A stretch of 44,065 nt of DNA. Source: Bacillota bacterium (GTDB taxonomy: Bacteria; Bacillota; Clostridia; Saccharofermentanales; DTU023). The stretch is from the NCBI GenBank assembly GCA_023622515.1, contig JAMNZB010000042.1:1-44065 (forward strand), written 5' to 3'. The notes below the pieces were generated by a model. It saw only the letters and a list, made by a program, of their open reading frames with translations. It had not been told where the DNA came from and did no database searches. Every line of letters begins with the position of its first letter. The stretch's first letter is position 1. Made by a program: the position numbers and the translations under genes. This document shows, piece after piece, positions 7,824 to 15,812 of the stretch.

Positions 7824-9149
7824 TTATTCTTTTACAACGACATTTCTATCGTCAATATTCAGAGCGGTAAAGACCTTATCGATAACAAAGACCAGTATGA
7901 TGGCGGAAATAGCCCCGTTAAGTGTAGGAATGCCCCAGCCCAGCTTGTTTGTGAGGAAGGCAATACCTGACGCCAGTAAGTAGGCGATTAAGTTACTCCA
8001 GCGAACCTTTTGAAATTTTAGATTGCTGATATGGGGATAGCCCTTCCGCCAATTGAGGAGGTAGTCTCCCATAATCAAGCCACCCATGGGCGGGATGAAG
8101 ACCCCCATAGCAATTAAGAAGGGCAGGAAGACATCAAAAATACCTGCAGCGGCCATGACTGTCCCAATCAGAACACCACCGATTACATAGGGTTCTTTTT
8201 TCTCTTTCCCGAAAAACTCTGCTCCGGCAACGCCGAAAGCATAAGCGGTAGAAGCATTGGTTGTCCAAATATTCAAGACAAGGACAACAACACCCATGAT
8301 GATGATGCCAAGTTCAAATAAGACCTTGATCATATCATCAGATTGGAAGGCCAATCCGCCAAACATGCCGCAGCCGACCATGACGACAGTACCCAGGAAG
8401 AAAGATAACCAACCTGCAGCAAAAGCCTGCTTTGGTGTTTTGGCAAAGCGGGCCCAGTTGGTGGCATTGGTTCCCCCTGAGATAAAGGTGCCGATGACTG
8501 TAGTTAAAGCAGCAACAAAGGCCATGGAAGTTGTAGGTTCAATATTTGCCAGAGCTGACCAGCCGCCAACAGTTTGTACACTCATAACGGGTACTTTAAA
8601 GGCGATATAGATGAAGGCAGGAAAGGAGATATAGGAAATGATTTCCATGCCGCGTGTTCCCTTTAAGGCTGTAATGCCGGTAATGATACCCCAAGCAATA
8701 GTAATGGGTATATAGTAGTCCATTAAGCTTAGACCTTGGCAAAAGATGAGCCCTAAGTAGGCTGTTTGGAAGCCATACCAAAATACCTGAGTGCCCCCGA
8801 GTAGGAGGTCGGCCCACTTAGAGCCAATGTCGCCGAGGGCATACTTGGCCAACAAGACAGAAGTTAGGCCTGATTTCGCAGAAATAAAGCATAAAGAAGC
8901 TGTATAAGTTGCCAAGATGGCGGAGCCGATGAAAAGAATCCGGCCCAAACCTTTTAGGGGGAAAGATGTGCTGACGGCTGCCCCTGCAGCCATACTGGTG
9001 CTAAGGAAGGTAAAGCCAAGCAAGACGATAAAAATTGGTAACCATGGCTTGCGTGCATGCTGTGGTACATTTGTCAGGGTATAGTCATTCGTATCTTCAC
9101 TCAAGAGAGAATCAGATGAACTAGTAATATTTTTCTCTTCATTTTTCAT
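7824..9149 (-). CDS. codB: NCS1-family cytosine/purine-pyrimidine permease
   Basis: A 441-residue membrane transporter with about 12 hydrophobic helices after a ~35-residue polar N-terminus, the standard NCS1 (CodB) build. Recognisable parts are the helix-1 FLSTSMAAGAAVSTS region, LGGTQVFWYGFQTAYLG, and ISGGTNATNWARFAK. It lies between dihydropyrimidinase and cytosine deaminase genes (35- and 37-base gaps), which supports uptake of cytosine or a related pyrimidine or hydantoin. GGAG sits seven bases before the ATG. An allantoin permease is the main alternative, but codA next door argues for cytosine. Confidence 0.88.
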   Translation of the reverse strand: MKNEEKNITSSSDSLLSEDTNDYTLTNVPQHARKPWLPIFIVLLGFTFLSTSMAAGAAVSTSFPLKGLGRILFIGSAILATYTASLCFISAKSGLTSVLLAKYALGDIGSKWADLLLGGTQVFWYGFQTAYLGLIFCQGLSLMDYYIPITIAWGIITGITALKGTRGMEIISYISFPAFIYIAFKVPVMSVQTVGGWSALANIEPTTSMAFVAALTTVIGTFISGGTNATNWARFAKTPKQAFAAGWLSFFLGTVVMVGCGMFGGLAFQSDDMIKVLFELGIIIMGVVVLVLNIWTTNASTAYAFGVAGAEFFGKEKKEPYVIGGVLIGTVMAAAGIFDVFLPFLIAMGVFIPPMGGLIMGDYLLNWRKGYPHISNLKFQKVRWSNLIAYLLASGIAFLTNKLGWGIPTLNGAISAIILVFVIDKVFTALNIDDRNVVVKE

Positions 9150-9184
9150 AATCGTTCTCCATCTTAATTTTAGATTTTAGCGGT

Positions 9185-10573
9185 TTAGCGGTAAGCAAGA
9201 CCGAAAGCTTTACCATGGACAAATTCGCCTTGCCCTTGGTGTCCGGTGTATTTTCCATCTTTGACAATTTGCTTTCCTCTTAGGAAGACAGCCTCCACCC
9301 TTCCTTTTTGAGTCATTCCCTCGAAAGAGTTGTAGTCTGTTCCTTGAAGGCTGCTTTCAACAGAAATGCTATACTCGCCACTAGGGTCATAAATGACGAC
9401 ATCAGCATCTTTACCAATCTCCAGGCTGCCTTTGCAGTAGTCAATACCATTAATTTTTGCCGGGTTTGTGGCATAGAGGTTAACAAGCTCACTTCTCGTC
9501 AACTTGCCGGTTTCAACGCCATAGGTCCATAAGAGGCCCAAGCGGTTTTCCATTCCGGGAGCACCGTTGGGAATATTACGGAAATCGTCGATTCCCATAT
9601 GTTTTTGCTTTGCCCAGTCAAAGCCGCAATGGTCTGAGCTAACCGCATTCAACCAGCCCTTTTGGATGGATTGCCAGAGATAGTTGCGGTCATCTTCTTC
9701 GCGTAAGGCAGGTGAGCATACATACTTGGCCCCTTCGAAATTTTCTTTGGCCAGGTCGCTTTTGTCTAATAAGAGATAATGGGTACAAGTTTCACCAAAT
9801 ACACGCATGCCCTCTGCCTGGGCACGTTTAATGGCATCAACCGCGCCTTTTGTTGTTACATGGACGACATAAAGAGGGGCATCGGTAAGACGGGCAATGT
9901 TAATAGCGCGCTCTGTTGCTTCCGTCTCTACAATAGGTGGACGTGAAACGGCATGATAGAAGGGTTCGACTTGGCCATTCTCTATGCATTTCTTTTGGAG
10001 CATATCAATGAGGTCAGCATTTTCTGCATGAACCATCATGGTGATACCGGCCTCTTTTCCCAGTTCCATACATTTTGCTATAGCGTCATCATCAGAGTGG
10101 AAAAACATGCCCTTATAGGCCATAAACAGTTTTACCGTAGGATAACCGGCTTCAGCTAATTTGGGAATATCTTCAAAGAGTTGTTCTGACGGGTCTGTGA
10201 CAACTCCGTGGAAGGCATAGTCGACCATGGCTATACCTTCGGCATTCTCTTTGCGATAATCGTCAATTGTTTCAATGAGTCCTCGGCCTTTATCCTGATT
10301 GACAAATTCAATAACAGTTGTAGTACCCCCTACAGCGGCTGCATTAGACGTTTCGAAACCTCTGACTTTGGCTCCGTTGAATTCGAAGGAAAAGTGTACA
10401 TGCTGGTCAACGCCTCCCGGCAAAACAAATTTGCCTTTCGCCTCATAAACTTGATCGGCTTCGACCTCGGTCAGATTACCGACCTGATCTATTTTTCCAT
10501 CAACAAGCAAAAGGTCAGCAATGAATTCACTTTCAGCTGTTACAATGGTTCCATTTTTAATTAATACTTTCAC
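9185..10573 (-). CDS. hydA: dihydropyrimidinase / D-hydantoinase
   Basis: Cyclic-amide hydrolase opening dihydrouracil to N-carbamoyl-beta-alanine, or hydantoins to N-carbamoyl amino acids. All binuclear-zinc ligands are visible: His58/His60 (QHVHF), the carbamylated Lys148 (TVKLFMAYK), His182 (MMVHAEN), His238 (YVVHVTT) and Asp314 (SSDHCGF). The length, 462, is typical. IPNGAPGMENR is the dihydropyrimidinase hallmark and separates it from allantoinase. The start is GTG, with AAGGAGGA just upstream. First gene of the operon that continues with codB and codA. A PucR regulator is divergent. Confidence 0.93.
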   Translation of the reverse strand: MKVLIKNGTIVTAESEFIADLLLVDGKIDQVGNLTEVEADQVYEAKGKFVLPGGVDQHVHFSFEFNGAKVRGFETSNAAAVGGTTTVIEFVNQDKGRGLIETIDDYRKENAEGIAMVDYAFHGVVTDPSEQLFEDIPKLAEAGYPTVKLFMAYKGMFFHSDDDAIAKCMELGKEAGITMMVHAENADLIDMLQKKCIENGQVEPFYHAVSRPPIVETEATERAINIARLTDAPLYVVHVTTKGAVDAIKRAQAEGMRVFGETCTHYLLLDKSDLAKENFEGAKYVCSPALREEDDRNYLWQSIQKGWLNAVSSDHCGFDWAKQKHMGIDDFRNIPNGAPGMENRLGLLWTYGVETGKLTRSELVNLYATNPAKINGIDYCKGSLEIGKDADVVIYDPSGEYSISVESSLQGTDYNSFEGMTQKGRVEAVFLRGKQIVKDGKYTGHQGQGEFVHGKAFGLAYR

Positions 10574-10831
10574 AAGAGTCCTCCTTATTCATATGTATAA
10601 ATTTACGGGGATGTTTTTATGCGCATATTAACTAAAATTATTCTAGCATTGTCATATTACTTGTTCATTATGCTGAAAACACAAGCTTCTCTTCGTTTGT
10701 TGTGCAAGAAAGACAAGAGGCAGATTTAATAAACTTGCTATAATTGGGATAATTATTAACGAGTAGCAATTTAGGAATATCAATAAGTGTATTCATTGGA
10801 GGAGTTTTGCTTTTTAAGGAAGGTAGCCCAT
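10574..10831. promoter_or_regulatory. divergent hydA/pucR control region
   Basis: A 258-base region between divergently transcribed hydA and the PucR regulator, A/T-rich. A TATAAT at 10739-10744 faces the regulator but lacks a clear -35 at 17 bases. TTGTTC at 10661-10666 is the same half-site that forms a palindrome upstream of the carbamoylase gene (13483-13499). Control by the adjacent regulator is inferred from position. Confidence 0.4.
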
Positions 10832-12040
10832 ATGAAAAAAATTCCTGTGAGTGAAGTGATAAAGCTTAATTGTCTGAGTAATTGTAAGCTTTTGGCTGGT
10901 AGCAGAGGGCTAAGTAATTTTATAAACTGGTTCATCATCTGTTTTTTCAATGATATCGGCAATTGGGTTTCCGGAGGTGAAATAATCTTTTTGCCGGGCG
11001 TTGGCATGGATTTATCAGCTAAAAATATCCGCTCTTTTATGAAACAGTGTAATGATAAGAAAGTGGCTGCCATTTTTGTTATCCTTGGTTATACTTTTCA
11101 AAAGGTGCCGGAAATATTCATTGAAGAAGCAGACAAATATGGCATTCCCTTGTTCGAGATGCCCAATGAATATCCCCTGGTACAGATTACAAAAAATTTG
11201 GCCTTGATGATTCATAACCAAGAGAGGCACGGCTACTTTGTTGGTGATATTCTCAAAAATGCGGTCTTTTCCGATGATATTGACGCCTCGCGCTTTGAAC
11301 GAGACTTCATTATGCAAAAAGTCCTCCTTAAGGAGTATCGCCAGCTTTTGGTTATTAAATTAAAGACGCATATTTCGGAAGCCAACTTGGATTTGTTGGA
11401 TTTATATGTAGAGAGTAATACAAAAAAGTATTTTCTGGAATCTGCTTTTTTCTTCTACGATTCAAACACTTTTGTTGTTTTAATTTCCTACGATAGATTT
11501 GAACCAAAGCAACAAAAGAATAGAATTAAGCAGATGCTTGAAAACTTGGAGCAATCCATTTCACCGATTGGTCTAAGTATAAAGACGGTTGGGGTGAGTA
11601 ATTCCTTTTATTCCTTAGCGAATTGTCATCGTGCCTATAAAGAGGCTATTACTGCTTTGGAAGCAAGCTCTTCCCCTTGTGATGACAGTCTTCCGGCCTA
11701 TCCGGTGTATTATTCTGAACTAAGTACCCTGACAAAAATCCTGAATTTTGTTGATGGCAAGGTCGATTCTCTGGAATGTGCAGCTTGGAACAGTTTAAGA
11801 GATTACGATGAGGAAAACGGCAGCGCCCTTTGTGAAACCCTTCGCTGTTATATTCTGAGCGGCAACTCTATAAAAGAAGCTGCAGAAAAACTCTTCATCC
11901 ATCGTAATACTTTAAATTATCGTAAAAACCAGATTAATACCATTTTAGACACAGATATTGACGATCCCTTAGTCACTGTGGAACTGGCGACACAAATGTC
12001 GGTCTTCCAGTACCAGATGAATAAGAAGAGCAACATCTAA
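10832..12040 (+). CDS. PucR/CdaR-type transcriptional regulator
   Basis: A 402-residue regulator. The N-terminal ~125 residues match the PucR ligand-sensing domain (VSEVIKLNCLSNCKLLAG through IPLFEMP). A middle region has the GGDEF-like CdaR fold. The C-terminus is the PucR helix-turn-helix (GNSIKEAAEKLFIHRNTLNYR, then a predicted DNA-contacting end). Family members control purine, ureide and amino-acid catabolism. The start at 10832 follows AAGGAAGG (10816-10823) with an 8-base gap; a GTG at 10787 is less well supported. It is divergent from hydA-codB-codA and convergent with the amidohydrolase, so it is likely the local pathway regulator. Confidence 0.88.
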   Translation: MKKIPVSEVIKLNCLSNCKLLAGSRGLSNFINWFIICFFNDIGNWVSGGEIIFLPGVGMDLSAKNIRSFMKQCNDKKVAAIFVILGYTFQKVPEIFIEEADKYGIPLFEMPNEYPLVQITKNLALMIHNQERHGYFVGDILKNAVFSDDIDASRFERDFIMQKVLLKEYRQLLVIKLKTHISEANLDLLDLYVESNTKKYFLESAFFFYDSNTFVVLISYDRFEPKQQKNRIKQMLENLEQSISPIGLSIKTVGVSNSFYSLANCHRAYKEAITALEASSSPCDDSLPAYPVYYSELSTLTKILNFVDGKVDSLECAAWNSLRDYDEENGSALCETLRCYILSGNSIKEAAEKLFIHRNTLNYRKNQINTILDTDIDDPLVTVELATQMSVFQYQMNKKSNI

Positions 12041-12095
12041 TAGCTAGCGGTGTCTAACAGCTAGTCTTTAACATCTAAGTCTAATATCTGACGTT

Positions 12096-12145
12096 GGCGG
12101 CCTGCTTGTATTTAGTAATAGTAGCTGGATACAAACTAGCCCGCC
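12096..12145. terminator. possible bidirectional hairpin between convergent genes
   Basis: GGCGG (12096-12100) pairs with CCGCC (12141-12145), and inside it TTGTAT (12106-12111) with ATACAA (12129-12134), giving a two-part stem. It lies between the ends of the convergent pucR and amidohydrolase genes and covers the latter's stop codon. There is no clear T-run. Confidence 0.3.
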
Positions 12146-13365
12146 AGCTCTTTTACGCAATCAAAAAGTAATTGGGCTCCTTGTTCAATGGCTTCCATGC
12201 TCGTATATTCATCAGGCGAATGACTTATTCCCCCCTTGCTGGGCAGGAAAATCATGCCGACATCGATAGCATCAGCCAAAATGGCACAGTCGTGGACTGC
12301 GCCGCTAGGCATCTTATGATAGGGAATATTTTCTAATTTAAGCCTTGATTCCATAACTTGAATGATGCTGGAAGAAAGAGCAACCGGGTCTGATTTTCCC
12401 ACCAGTTCGATTTGATAATCGAAAGCTTTGGGCTTGCATAGTTCACCAACTTTGCGCTGCAAAGCCAGGGACATACTTTCAATCCCCAGTTTTGATGTAT
12501 CACGTATATCTACGGTGAAGCTAACCTCTGAACTGATGACATTAGAACCATTCGGCTTTGCCAAAATTTTCCCGACTGTTGCCACCGCCAGGTCAGAGCC
12601 ATATGTATTTGGCAGGCTCTCTACATAGAGGATCAACTCTGCAGCAGGTAAAAGCGGATCTTTGCGCAAGTGCATTGGTGTAGAGCCGGCGTGGTTTGAT
12701 GTGCCGTGGATGGTAATTTCATATGAATTCATGCCGATTATTTTTGTCACTACACCGATATCCAGATTTTTCTCTTCTAATATCCCCCCTTGCTCTACGT
12801 GGAGCTCAATCATAGCTGCGGGATTCATTGAGGTGAAGCTGCATTCACGATTTGAGGGATCGAAGCCGGCTTCTTGGATAACGGAAAGGGCTGTACGTCC
12901 ATCCTTGTTTTTAAGAACGTTAAGGTCTTCTTCATTTAACTGGCCTTTCCAGTATTTGCTGCCCAGCATGGTTGTACCGAAATTAGACCCTTCCTCCTCG
13001 GCGAAAACGACAAAGACAATAGGGATTTGCGGTTGGATTTGCTCATCAATCATGGTTTGGATAACTTCGAGTGAGCAGAGGACACCAGTTAAACCGTCAA
13101 ATTTCCCCCCGTCAGGAACCGTATCAATATGGGACCCGATCAGAATCGGTCGCTTATTGGATTCTAGGGGATTGTAGCTGGCAAATAAATTGCCTACACC
13201 ATCAAGCCGGATTTCTAATCCGAGTTCTTCCAGCTGCTCCAAGAGTATAGCTCGAACGGCCAAGTCTTCCACGCTATAGGAGAATCTTTGTATACCGTTT
13301 TCTAAAGAAGAGTGTTCCAACACGCGGGCAAAGTTTTCTTCAATTCGTTCAATCTTAATTTTCAT
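12136..13365 (-). CDS. M20 N-carbamoyl-amino acid / beta-ureidopropionate amidohydrolase
   Basis: A 409-residue zinc amidase of the HyuC/AllC/beta-ureidopropionase group, which removes the carbamoyl group as CO2 and ammonia. Metal-ligand motifs are visible: GSHIDTVPDGGKFDG (His79, Asp90), FAEEEGSNFG, ELHVEQG (His189), the dimer-domain SNHAGSTPMHLRKDP and the C-terminal GISHSPDEYT. I place the start at the ATG 13365, preceded by GGAGG; a GTG at 13377 lies before that Shine-Dalgarno. With dihydropyrimidinase nearby, N-carbamoyl-beta-alanine is the likely substrate. Allantoate amidohydrolase is an alternative that sequence alone does not exclude. Confidence 0.87.
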   Translation of the reverse strand: MKIKIERIEENFARVLEHSSLENGIQRFSYSVEDLAVRAILLEQLEELGLEIRLDGVGNLFASYNPLESNKRPILIGSHIDTVPDGGKFDGLTGVLCSLEVIQTMIDEQIQPQIPIVFVVFAEEEGSNFGTTMLGSKYWKGQLNEEDLNVLKNKDGRTALSVIQEAGFDPSNRECSFTSMNPAAMIELHVEQGGILEEKNLDIGVVTKIIGMNSYEITIHGTSNHAGSTPMHLRKDPLLPAAELILYVESLPNTYGSDLAVATVGKILAKPNGSNVISSEVSFTVDIRDTSKLGIESMSLALQRKVGELCKPKAFDYQIELVGKSDPVALSSSIIQVMESRLKLENIPYHKMPSGAVHDCAILADAIDVGMIFLPSKGGISHSPDEYTSMEAIEQGAQLLFDCVKELAG

Positions 13366-13705
13366 ACTATCCTCCACGACCGGTATCTTATCGTCCTGAT
13401 TAAGTTCATCATCTCCACTTTCAATCTATCATGTAAAACTTACAAATAACTAGTTCGCACAAAACAAACATTTCTACTAAATTTGTTCAAAAGGAACAAG
13501 TCCTTGCTCCTTTCATCTTAATACGGCCCTATAAAGTCTCGGGGCAAGCTTCAATAAGCTTTTCTTTTAAGTCCTATAAGCCCTTTTAAGCCCTTCTTAG
13601 CCAAAAAGAGAAATTTTATGTACACTTGTAGGGATTAGTATGTGAAAAGGGCTCTGTTAACTAAAGATGAGAAAAAAGAGATCTGAAAAGCTTAGGGAGG
13701 ATTTT
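13366..13705. promoter_or_regulatory. intergenic region with TTGTTC palindrome
   Basis: A 340-base gap between divergent genes. It contains a perfect inverted repeat TTGTTC-N5-GAACAA at 13483-13499, about 118 bases before the amidohydrolase start, which could be an operator. Further right are an AAGCTT-CAAT-AAGCTT hairpin with a T-rich tail, and short AAGCCCTT direct repeats at about 13579-13595. I see no RNA gene or coding remnant here. Confidence 0.35.
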
Positions 13706-14263
13706 ATGATTTATACTCTGGCAACAAAAGAAGATATACCGCAGGTCTATGCCTTGCAGAAGAAATACCATATCGATACCATTGCCGAAGAGGATAAGGC
13801 TGATGGCTTTGTTACAACGCTTTTCAGCGACGAGCAATTTGCCTCCCTAATTGATGAAGCCGGTTTATTTATTGCCAAAGACGGGGATAGCATTGTGGCC
13901 TATGCCATGGCCGCCTCTTGGGCCTACTGGTCAGCCTGGCCACTCTTTCAATTTATGATAGAAGAATTAAAAGACTTTACCTATAAAGGGGAAGTCATGA
14001 CAAGGGAAAATAGCTACCAATATGGCCCTATCTGTATTGAAAAAGCCTACCGCGGCACGGGCGTTTTAGAAGGATTATTTGCCTATCACCTAGAAGTAAT
14101 GGCAGAGCACTACCCCTATATGTTGACCTTCATCAATCAAATCAACCAACGTTCTTTTGCTGCCCATACCAAAAAGCTTCATATGGATTTAATCCGCAAT
14201 TTTGACTTCAATAATCAGCACTATTATGAACTGGGCTATGACCTTCGCGATATAGCCCGCTAA
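13706..14263 (+). CDS. GNAT-family N-acetyltransferase
   Basis: A 185-residue protein with a GNAT fold: an N-terminal IYTLATKEDIPQVYALQ strand-helix, a central GDSIVAYAMAAS strand, and CoA-binding IEKAYRGTGVLEGLFAYHL, where RGTGV matches the Q/RxxGxG/A loop. The start at 13706 follows GGGAGG (13695-13700). The substrate is unknown. It is monocistronic in appearance, with 217 bases before the next gene. Confidence 0.78.
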   Translation: MIYTLATKEDIPQVYALQKKYHIDTIAEEDKADGFVTTLFSDEQFASLIDEAGLFIAKDGDSIVAYAMAASWAYWSAWPLFQFMIEELKDFTYKGEVMTRENSYQYGPICIEKAYRGTGVLEGLFAYHLEVMAEHYPYMLTFINQINQRSFAAHTKKLHMDLIRNFDFNNQHYYELGYDLRDIAR

Positions 14264-14480
14264 CTGCTTTATAAGGAGACTGATAATCTGAATTAATCTA
14301 AAAATAATAATCTCCAAGGCCAATAACGAGAGCAAACCGGGACAAATTCTCAGGAGCCGTCGTAGTTTATTAACTGCGCAATTATTTCAGAGAAAAGATT
14401 CTGAAGAATAAGCAAAGAGAAATATTAAATAAAGTGTTATGAAGAGACGCTATAAAAACTAAAGAAAGGGTATGAGATGA

Positions 14481-15080
14481 ATGCTTTGTGAACGTGCAAT
14501 GGACAACAAACTGGGTATTAAAACAAGGGGTATTCGTGAATATGTGGGTAGAAATCATGGCTTTAATCGTTATGAGGCAACATCCTATAGGGCCCTAAAA
14601 GCCCTCCTTAGCCACTATCGTTTTGCGAAAAATTCTCGATTGGTTGATTTTGGTTGTGGTAAAGGCCGGGTTTTGTTCTATCTCCACCACCGCCTAGGCA
14701 TCCCTGTGGTGGGGGTTGAAGGCGATCATGAAACCTATCTTGATGCCTTGCGGAATAAAGCCTCCTATCAGGCTAAGCATCCCCATCCCCAGGAAGACAT
14801 TATCCTCGAATACTGCTTTGCCGAAGTGTACAAAATAAAGCCCGATGAAAATGTTTTCTTTTTCTTCAATCCTTTTGACCTGGTAACTTTCCGGGAAGTT
14901 GTTTTGAATATCATCGAGTCATATGGCCTTTACCCTAGACGGATGGATATTATCTTATATTATCCTTACCCGGACTATGAAAAATTTCTTTGGCATAATA
15001 CAGACTTTAAGCCCAGACAGAAGATATCCTGGGGGGCCTCTGATAAATACGAGAAATTTTTGATTTTTCGCCTAGAATAA
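14481..15080 (+). CDS. class I SAM-dependent methyltransferase
   Basis: A 199-residue methyltransferase. Motif I is LVDFGCGKGRVLFYL, followed by an acidic GVEGD strand (motif II) and FFFFNPFD in the place of the catalytic NPPY-like strand. It lacks any added domain. Relatives are annotated only as SAM-dependent methyltransferases and the target is unknown. Three ATGs cluster at the start; only 14481 (and 14499 inside) is in frame. AAAGGG lies 11 bases upstream. Confidence 0.72.
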   Translation: MLCERAMDNKLGIKTRGIREYVGRNHGFNRYEATSYRALKALLSHYRFAKNSRLVDFGCGKGRVLFYLHHRLGIPVVGVEGDHETYLDALRNKASYQAKHPHPQEDIILEYCFAEVYKIKPDENVFFFFNPFDLVTFREVVLNIIESYGLYPRRMDIILYYPYPDYEKFLWHNTDFKPRQKISWGASDKYEKFLIFRLE

Positions 15081-15140
15081 AAGTTTTGTTCATTCTCAGC
15101 TATAATGGTGGCGATTCTTTTAGAAAATGAGGAAAAGAAA

Positions 15141-15476
15141 ATGAGTTTGCCTGTTTGCCCTAAGTGCCATGAAGACTATACCTACGAAGACGGACACCTT
15201 TATGTTTGCCCCATGTGCTTTCATACTTGGGATGCTCATAGTCAAGCGGCTGCGGAAGAAGCCTTGATTACACGGGATGTAAATGGTAATGAACTGCAAG
15301 ATGGTGACGATGTTATCATTGCTCAGGATTTAAAACTGGGAAAAGATACCATAAAGCAGGGGACGAAGGTTAAGGGAATTCGTATTTTAGAAGTGGAATA
15401 CAAGGGACACGACTTACAGGGTAGAGTGGACGGTTTCGGTACACTTTACCTAAAATCCTCGGTAGTAAAAAAATAA
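15141..15476 (+). CDS. yjdM: YjdM/PhnA zinc-ribbon protein
   Basis: A 111-residue protein formerly named PhnA. It has an N-terminal zinc ribbon (CPKCHEDYTYEDG then CPMCFHTW, a Cys-X2-Cys pair twice) and the conserved C-terminal SH3-like PhnA domain (DVNGNELQDGDDV, KVKGIRI, GFGTLYLKSSVVKK). Function is unsettled; it is not required for phosphonate use. The start at 15141 follows GAGGAAAAG. It is the last gene before the nrdDG promoter. Confidence 0.93.
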   Translation: MSLPVCPKCHEDYTYEDGHLYVCPMCFHTWDAHSQAAAEEALITRDVNGNELQDGDDVIIAQDLKLGKDTIKQGTKVKGIRILEVEYKGHDLQGRVDGFGTLYLKSSVVKK

Positions 15477-15504
15477 AAGAGCTTGTTTGCTTTAAAAGAG
15501 GAGC

Positions 15505-15533
15505 TTGACCGACTACAAGATGTATGGTATAAA
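15505..15533 (+). promoter_or_regulatory. promoter of the nrdDG operon
   Basis: TTGACC at 15505-15510 and TATAAA at 15528-15533, separated by exactly 17 bases: a near-consensus housekeeping promoter placed just before the riboswitch. Confidence 0.75.
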
Positions 15534-15554
15534 TTCGGTGTAACAACTACATAT

Positions 15555-15693
15555 AGTACTTTCAAGTGTCGGAAGACATGCACGGAAGCAGGTGTAAGTC
15601 CTGCGCGGTCCCGCCGCTGTAACGCTTATCGAATTTCACATAACCACTGAGTCTTAGGGCTTGGGAAGGGTGGAAGGGGAGCGAAGCCAGAAT
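15555..15693 (+). promoter_or_regulatory. cobalamin riboswitch
   Basis: An adenosylcobalamin-type aptamer. The diagnostic core GAAGCAGGTGTAAGTCCTGC at 15591-15610, running on into CGGTCCCGCCGCTGTAA, matches the consensus (G-A-A-x-C-x-G-G-T-G-x-x-A-x-T-C-C then CxGTCCCGCxxCTGTxA). Downstream are CCACTG, GGGAAGG and a closing GCCAGAATA. It begins directly after a strong promoter and ends about 120 bases before nrdD, so cobalamin should lower expression of the reductase. Confidence 0.9.
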
Positions 15694-15734
15694 ATGTGCC
15701 TTGGAAGTTATCCGTGTCACGATGTATGGCAGGA

Positions 15735-15783
15735 GCGGGTAAAGATAAGGCGTATCTTTGTTTGCGCCGGCTGTGTCTTTTTT
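15735..15783 (+). terminator. candidate riboswitch expression platform
   Basis: A stem GCGGGTAAAGATA (15735-15747) with TATCTTTGTTTGC (15753-15765), 13 pairs including several G-U, followed after 12 bases by a run of six T (15778-15783). It lies between the cobalamin aptamer and the nrdD ribosome binding site and may work as a conditional terminator. The gap before the T-run makes this uncertain. Confidence 0.4.
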
Positions 15784-15812
15784 ATCTCTCTTCTGTCGGA
15801 AGGGAGTTTTTT

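Noticed and set aside
9185-10573. Allantoinase, with a full allantoin pathway around PucR
   Set aside because: The IPNGAPGMENR and SSDHCGF motifs fit dihydropyrimidinase, and the neighbour is cytosine deaminase. An allantoate activity of the M20 enzyme remains only a possibility.
15541-15560. Possible NrdR box (ACTACATATAGTA) near the nrdDG start of transcription
   Set aside because: Only the central part resembles the consensus, no second box is found at the usual spacing, and the bases belong to the riboswitch leader.
15696-15812. In-frame upstream ATG extending nrdD by 39 residues
   Set aside because: The codon lies at the edge of the riboswitch, has no Shine-Dalgarno, and the extra residues are unlike any NrdD. 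The ATG at 15813 has GGAAGGGAG in place.
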